From the NCBI GenBank assembly GCA_003670425.1, contig QWRL01000115.1, forward strand, positions 1-7,434: 7,434 bases of DNA. The letters run 5' to 3'. Positions 6,112 through 7,434 of the stretch are shown here, piece by piece. Positions within the stretch are counted from its first letter, which is position 1. Each line of letters opens with the position of its first letter. A model generated the notes under the pieces. It did no database searches. It was not told the DNA's origin and was given only the letters and a program-made list of their open reading frames with translations. This stretch comes from Chloroflexota bacterium (lineage in GTDB: Bacteria > Chloroflexota > Anaerolineae > Anaerolineales > UBA11657). A program made the translations under genes and the position numbers.

Positions 6112-7324
6112 GCACGAGGTAGAGCTCGGTCTGCGGCGTGCTCACCAGCTCGGCGCCGTCATCCGTGACGAGCGCATTCTCTTCCAAATAAATCCATCCA
6201 TGGCCCGGCACCTGCGCCCCAAGCTCAATTGCAAAAACGTTGCCAGCCTCTACCGGCACAAATGGCGACTTGCCATAACGCTCCCAGCGCGGCCCAAGCG
6301 TAGCGCCGCCATCGTGCGCCACGCGCCCCACGTTGTGGCCGTACGCATGCATGTACTCCGGCAAACCATGCCGCGTTAGATACTCGCGCGCCACAGAGTC
6401 AACTTCCCAGCCGGTCACTCCCGGCTTCAGCGCCATCAAGCCCACCATCAGCGCACCGCGCACAATCTTCCAAACATGCAGCACCGCCGCTGGCGGCTCA
6501 CTCTCACCGGGCGCCAGCACGTACCACATGCGCTGCAAGTCCGAACAAAAGCCATTCTGTTTGACGCCAAAATCCACGTGCACCAAGTGCCCGGGCTGTA
6601 CGCGCAGCTGGCTGGGCGCGCCGTGCCCCATCACAGAGTCCGGCCCGGTGTTCACAATCGGGCAGCCCGCCCAATCCCACGCCGTCGCCAACCCATCTGC
6701 CTGCAGCCGTTGATGCAAATAATCGGCCAGCTGCAGTTCTGTCACGCCCGGCGCAATGCGTTTGCCAAAATCATGCAGCAGAAGCTCGGTGGTGGCTACA
6801 GCCTGGCGGATTAGCTGCAGCTCGCTGGCGGACTTCTGCCCGCGCAGGCTGCTAATCAAGCTCTCCGCAGACACAAGTTGCGCGGGCTGCAGCCCCGCTT
6901 CAGCGCCGATTGCCTCAAGGGTCATGCGCATGCCACTCGTCAGCCCATCAGCAGCCGGGTCACTCTCAGAAAAGTTGATGGCGATGCGTTGCGCTCCACT
7001 GCGGCGCAGCAGTTCCACCAGCATGGGCCGGATGGATTGGTCGTAGCCGCTGACGGTGGTGAAGGTGTTTAGGCGCTCAACATTGTTGGCGTCATGGCGG
7101 CCAACAAGTGCATGGCTGGCGCCATCGCGCTGCACCAGAAAAGCTGAGTGCCAAGTCAGCTCGTAGGGATAAATCAACTCCAGCGCAGGGTCTTTGCTCA
7201 GGCTGGTCTCGCGCACAAACACCAGCCACGCATCAAGGTCCAGCCGCTGCAGCAGCTGCCCGGCCTGCGCCAGTTTCTCGCGCGCAATCAACACGGCCGC
7301 GTCAGAACTTGCGCTGGCGCTCAT
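6104..7324 (-). CDS. M24-family metallopeptidase (Xaa-Pro aminopeptidase/dipeptidase type)
   Basis: This 406-residue protein of the pita-bread fold probably removes N-terminal residues before proline, or cleaves Xaa-Pro dipeptides. A creatinase-type N-terminal domain (about residues 1-165) precedes the catalytic domain (about 167-406). All five metal ligands are visible: Asp251 (VDFG), Asp262 (SDLQR), His330 (YGHNVG), Glu367 (AIELG) and Glu381 (YLEEN). The conserved catalytic-site His234 lies in MGHGAPS. M24B also includes creatinase and related non-peptidase enzymes, and the full ligand set points to a metal-dependent enzyme, not metal-free creatinase. No signal peptide is seen, so it should be cytoplasmic. 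The ATG at 7322-7324 has no convincing ribosome site; TATATT lies 5 bases before it. It follows trxB in the same direction after 56 bases and converges on the ureohydrolase gene, so it is a unit separate from the malate synthase operon. Confidence 0.9.
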   Translation of the reverse strand: MSASASSDAAVLIAREKLAQAGQLLQRLDLDAWLVFVRETSLSKDPALELIYPYELTWHSAFLVQRDGASHALVGRHDANNVERLNTFTTVSGYDQSIRPMLVELLRRSGAQRIAINFSESDPAADGLTSGMRMTLEAIGAEAGLQPAQLVSAESLISSLRGQKSASELQLIRQAVATTELLLHDFGKRIAPGVTELQLADYLHQRLQADGLATAWDWAGCPIVNTGPDSVMGHGAPSQLRVQPGHLVHVDFGVKQNGFCSDLQRMWYVLAPGESEPPAAVLHVWKIVRGALMVGLMALKPGVTGWEVDSVAREYLTRHGLPEYMHAYGHNVGRVAHDGGATLGPRWERYGKSPFVPVEAGNVFAIELGAQVPGHGWIYLEENALVTDDGAELVSTPQTELYLVRA

Positions 7325-7380
7325 TTGTTAATATATTTCCAGCGTTGTACACGCCACACAATCAAGCCGCGAGCGCTGCG
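7325..7380 (-). promoter_or_regulatory. Intergenic region upstream of the M24 peptidase gene, with a -10-like box
   Basis: The 56 bases between trxB and the peptidase gene contain the AT-rich palindrome AATATATT (7330-7337). Read on the minus strand it gives TATATT (7330-7335), a fair -10 box, ending 5 bases before the ATG. The -35 region is poor; TTGATT (7360-7365) lies 24 bases away, too far. The only purine stretch, GGAA at 7337-7340, is 12 bases from the ATG. If the box is used, the message would begin at or near the start codon. No clear trxB terminator is visible. Confidence 0.3.
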
Positions 7381-7434
7381 TCAGCTTTCACGCGCGGCCA
7401 GCCAGCGCTCGGCATCCAGCGCTGCCATGCAGCC
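7381..7434 (-). CDS. trxB: Thioredoxin reductase, C-terminal end (partial)
   Basis: Only the last 17 codons and the TGA stop (7381-7383) are inside the window; the gene continues beyond the right edge. They read GCMAALDAERWLAARES, which matches the conserved C-terminal helix of bacterial thioredoxin reductase (E. coli TrxB has GCMAALDAERYL here). The enzyme is a cytoplasmic FAD flavoprotein that uses NADPH to reduce thioredoxin, and this segment belongs to the FAD-binding domain. The CxxC redox site lies outside the window, so catalytic integrity cannot be judged. The M24 peptidase gene follows in the same direction after 56 bases. Confidence 0.85.
   Translation of the reverse strand, partial: GCMAALDAERWLAARES

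Noticed and set aside
6104..7324. Creatinase as the identity of the M24 protein, linked to the nearby ureohydrolase in a creatine/guanidine pathway
   Set aside because: The full five-residue metal site (Asp251, Asp262, His330, Glu367, Glu381) points to a metallopeptidase; creatinase does not use metal. The gene is also convergent to, not co-transcribed with, the ureohydrolase.

Overview
The window looks like an ordinary GC-rich proteobacterial chromosome segment, with tightly packed metabolic genes and no sign of mobile DNA. The evidence is a bacterial A-type malate synthase, a bacterial-type thioredoxin reductase tail, a Mn-dependent agmatinase-type ureohydrolase, ATGA and short-gap gene junctions, and GTG starts. 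I cannot fix the genus. No RNA gene, CRISPR array, insertion sequence, attachment site or long repeat was seen.

Layout. Positions 1-83 carry what is probably the 3' tail of an unidentified plus-strand gene; it overlaps the end of the next gene by 4 bases. From 5045 down to 80 on the minus strand runs a compact five-gene set that reads as one operon: malate synthase A (GTG start, good ribosome site), aldo/keto reductase (19-base gap), LysE/RhtB-type exporter (20-base overlap), MBL-fold hydrolase (ATGA overlap) and a D-2-hydroxyacid dehydrogenase of the glyoxylate/hydroxypyruvate reductase type (3-base gap, GTG start). A 79-base divergent regulatory region (5046-5124) separates this set from a plus-strand agmatinase-family ureohydrolase (5125-6072). 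That region also holds a 14-codon upstream reading frame ending in an ATGA overlap with the ureohydrolase start. The ureohydrolase converges, across 31 bases, on a minus-strand M24-family (Xaa-Pro aminopeptidase type) metallopeptidase (6104-7324). The right edge cuts through the end of a minus-strand trxB gene (7381-7434).

How the genes may work together. Two products of the five-gene set could act on glyoxylate: malate synthase (glyoxylate + acetyl-CoA to malate) and the hydroxyacid dehydrogenase (glyoxylate to glycolate, or hydroxypyruvate to glycerate). The aldo/keto reductase, MBL hydrolase and LysE exporter would fit handling of reactive carbonyls, thioesters or lactones and export of a small metabolite, but their substrates cannot be read from sequence. 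No isocitrate lyase is present, so the glyoxylate source is unknown. The divergent ureohydrolase would release urea from agmatine or another guanidino compound; a link to the glyoxylate genes is only suggested by the shared promoter region. I see no clearly new system. The most useful leads are the operon itself, the upstream frame and possible leaderless starts.
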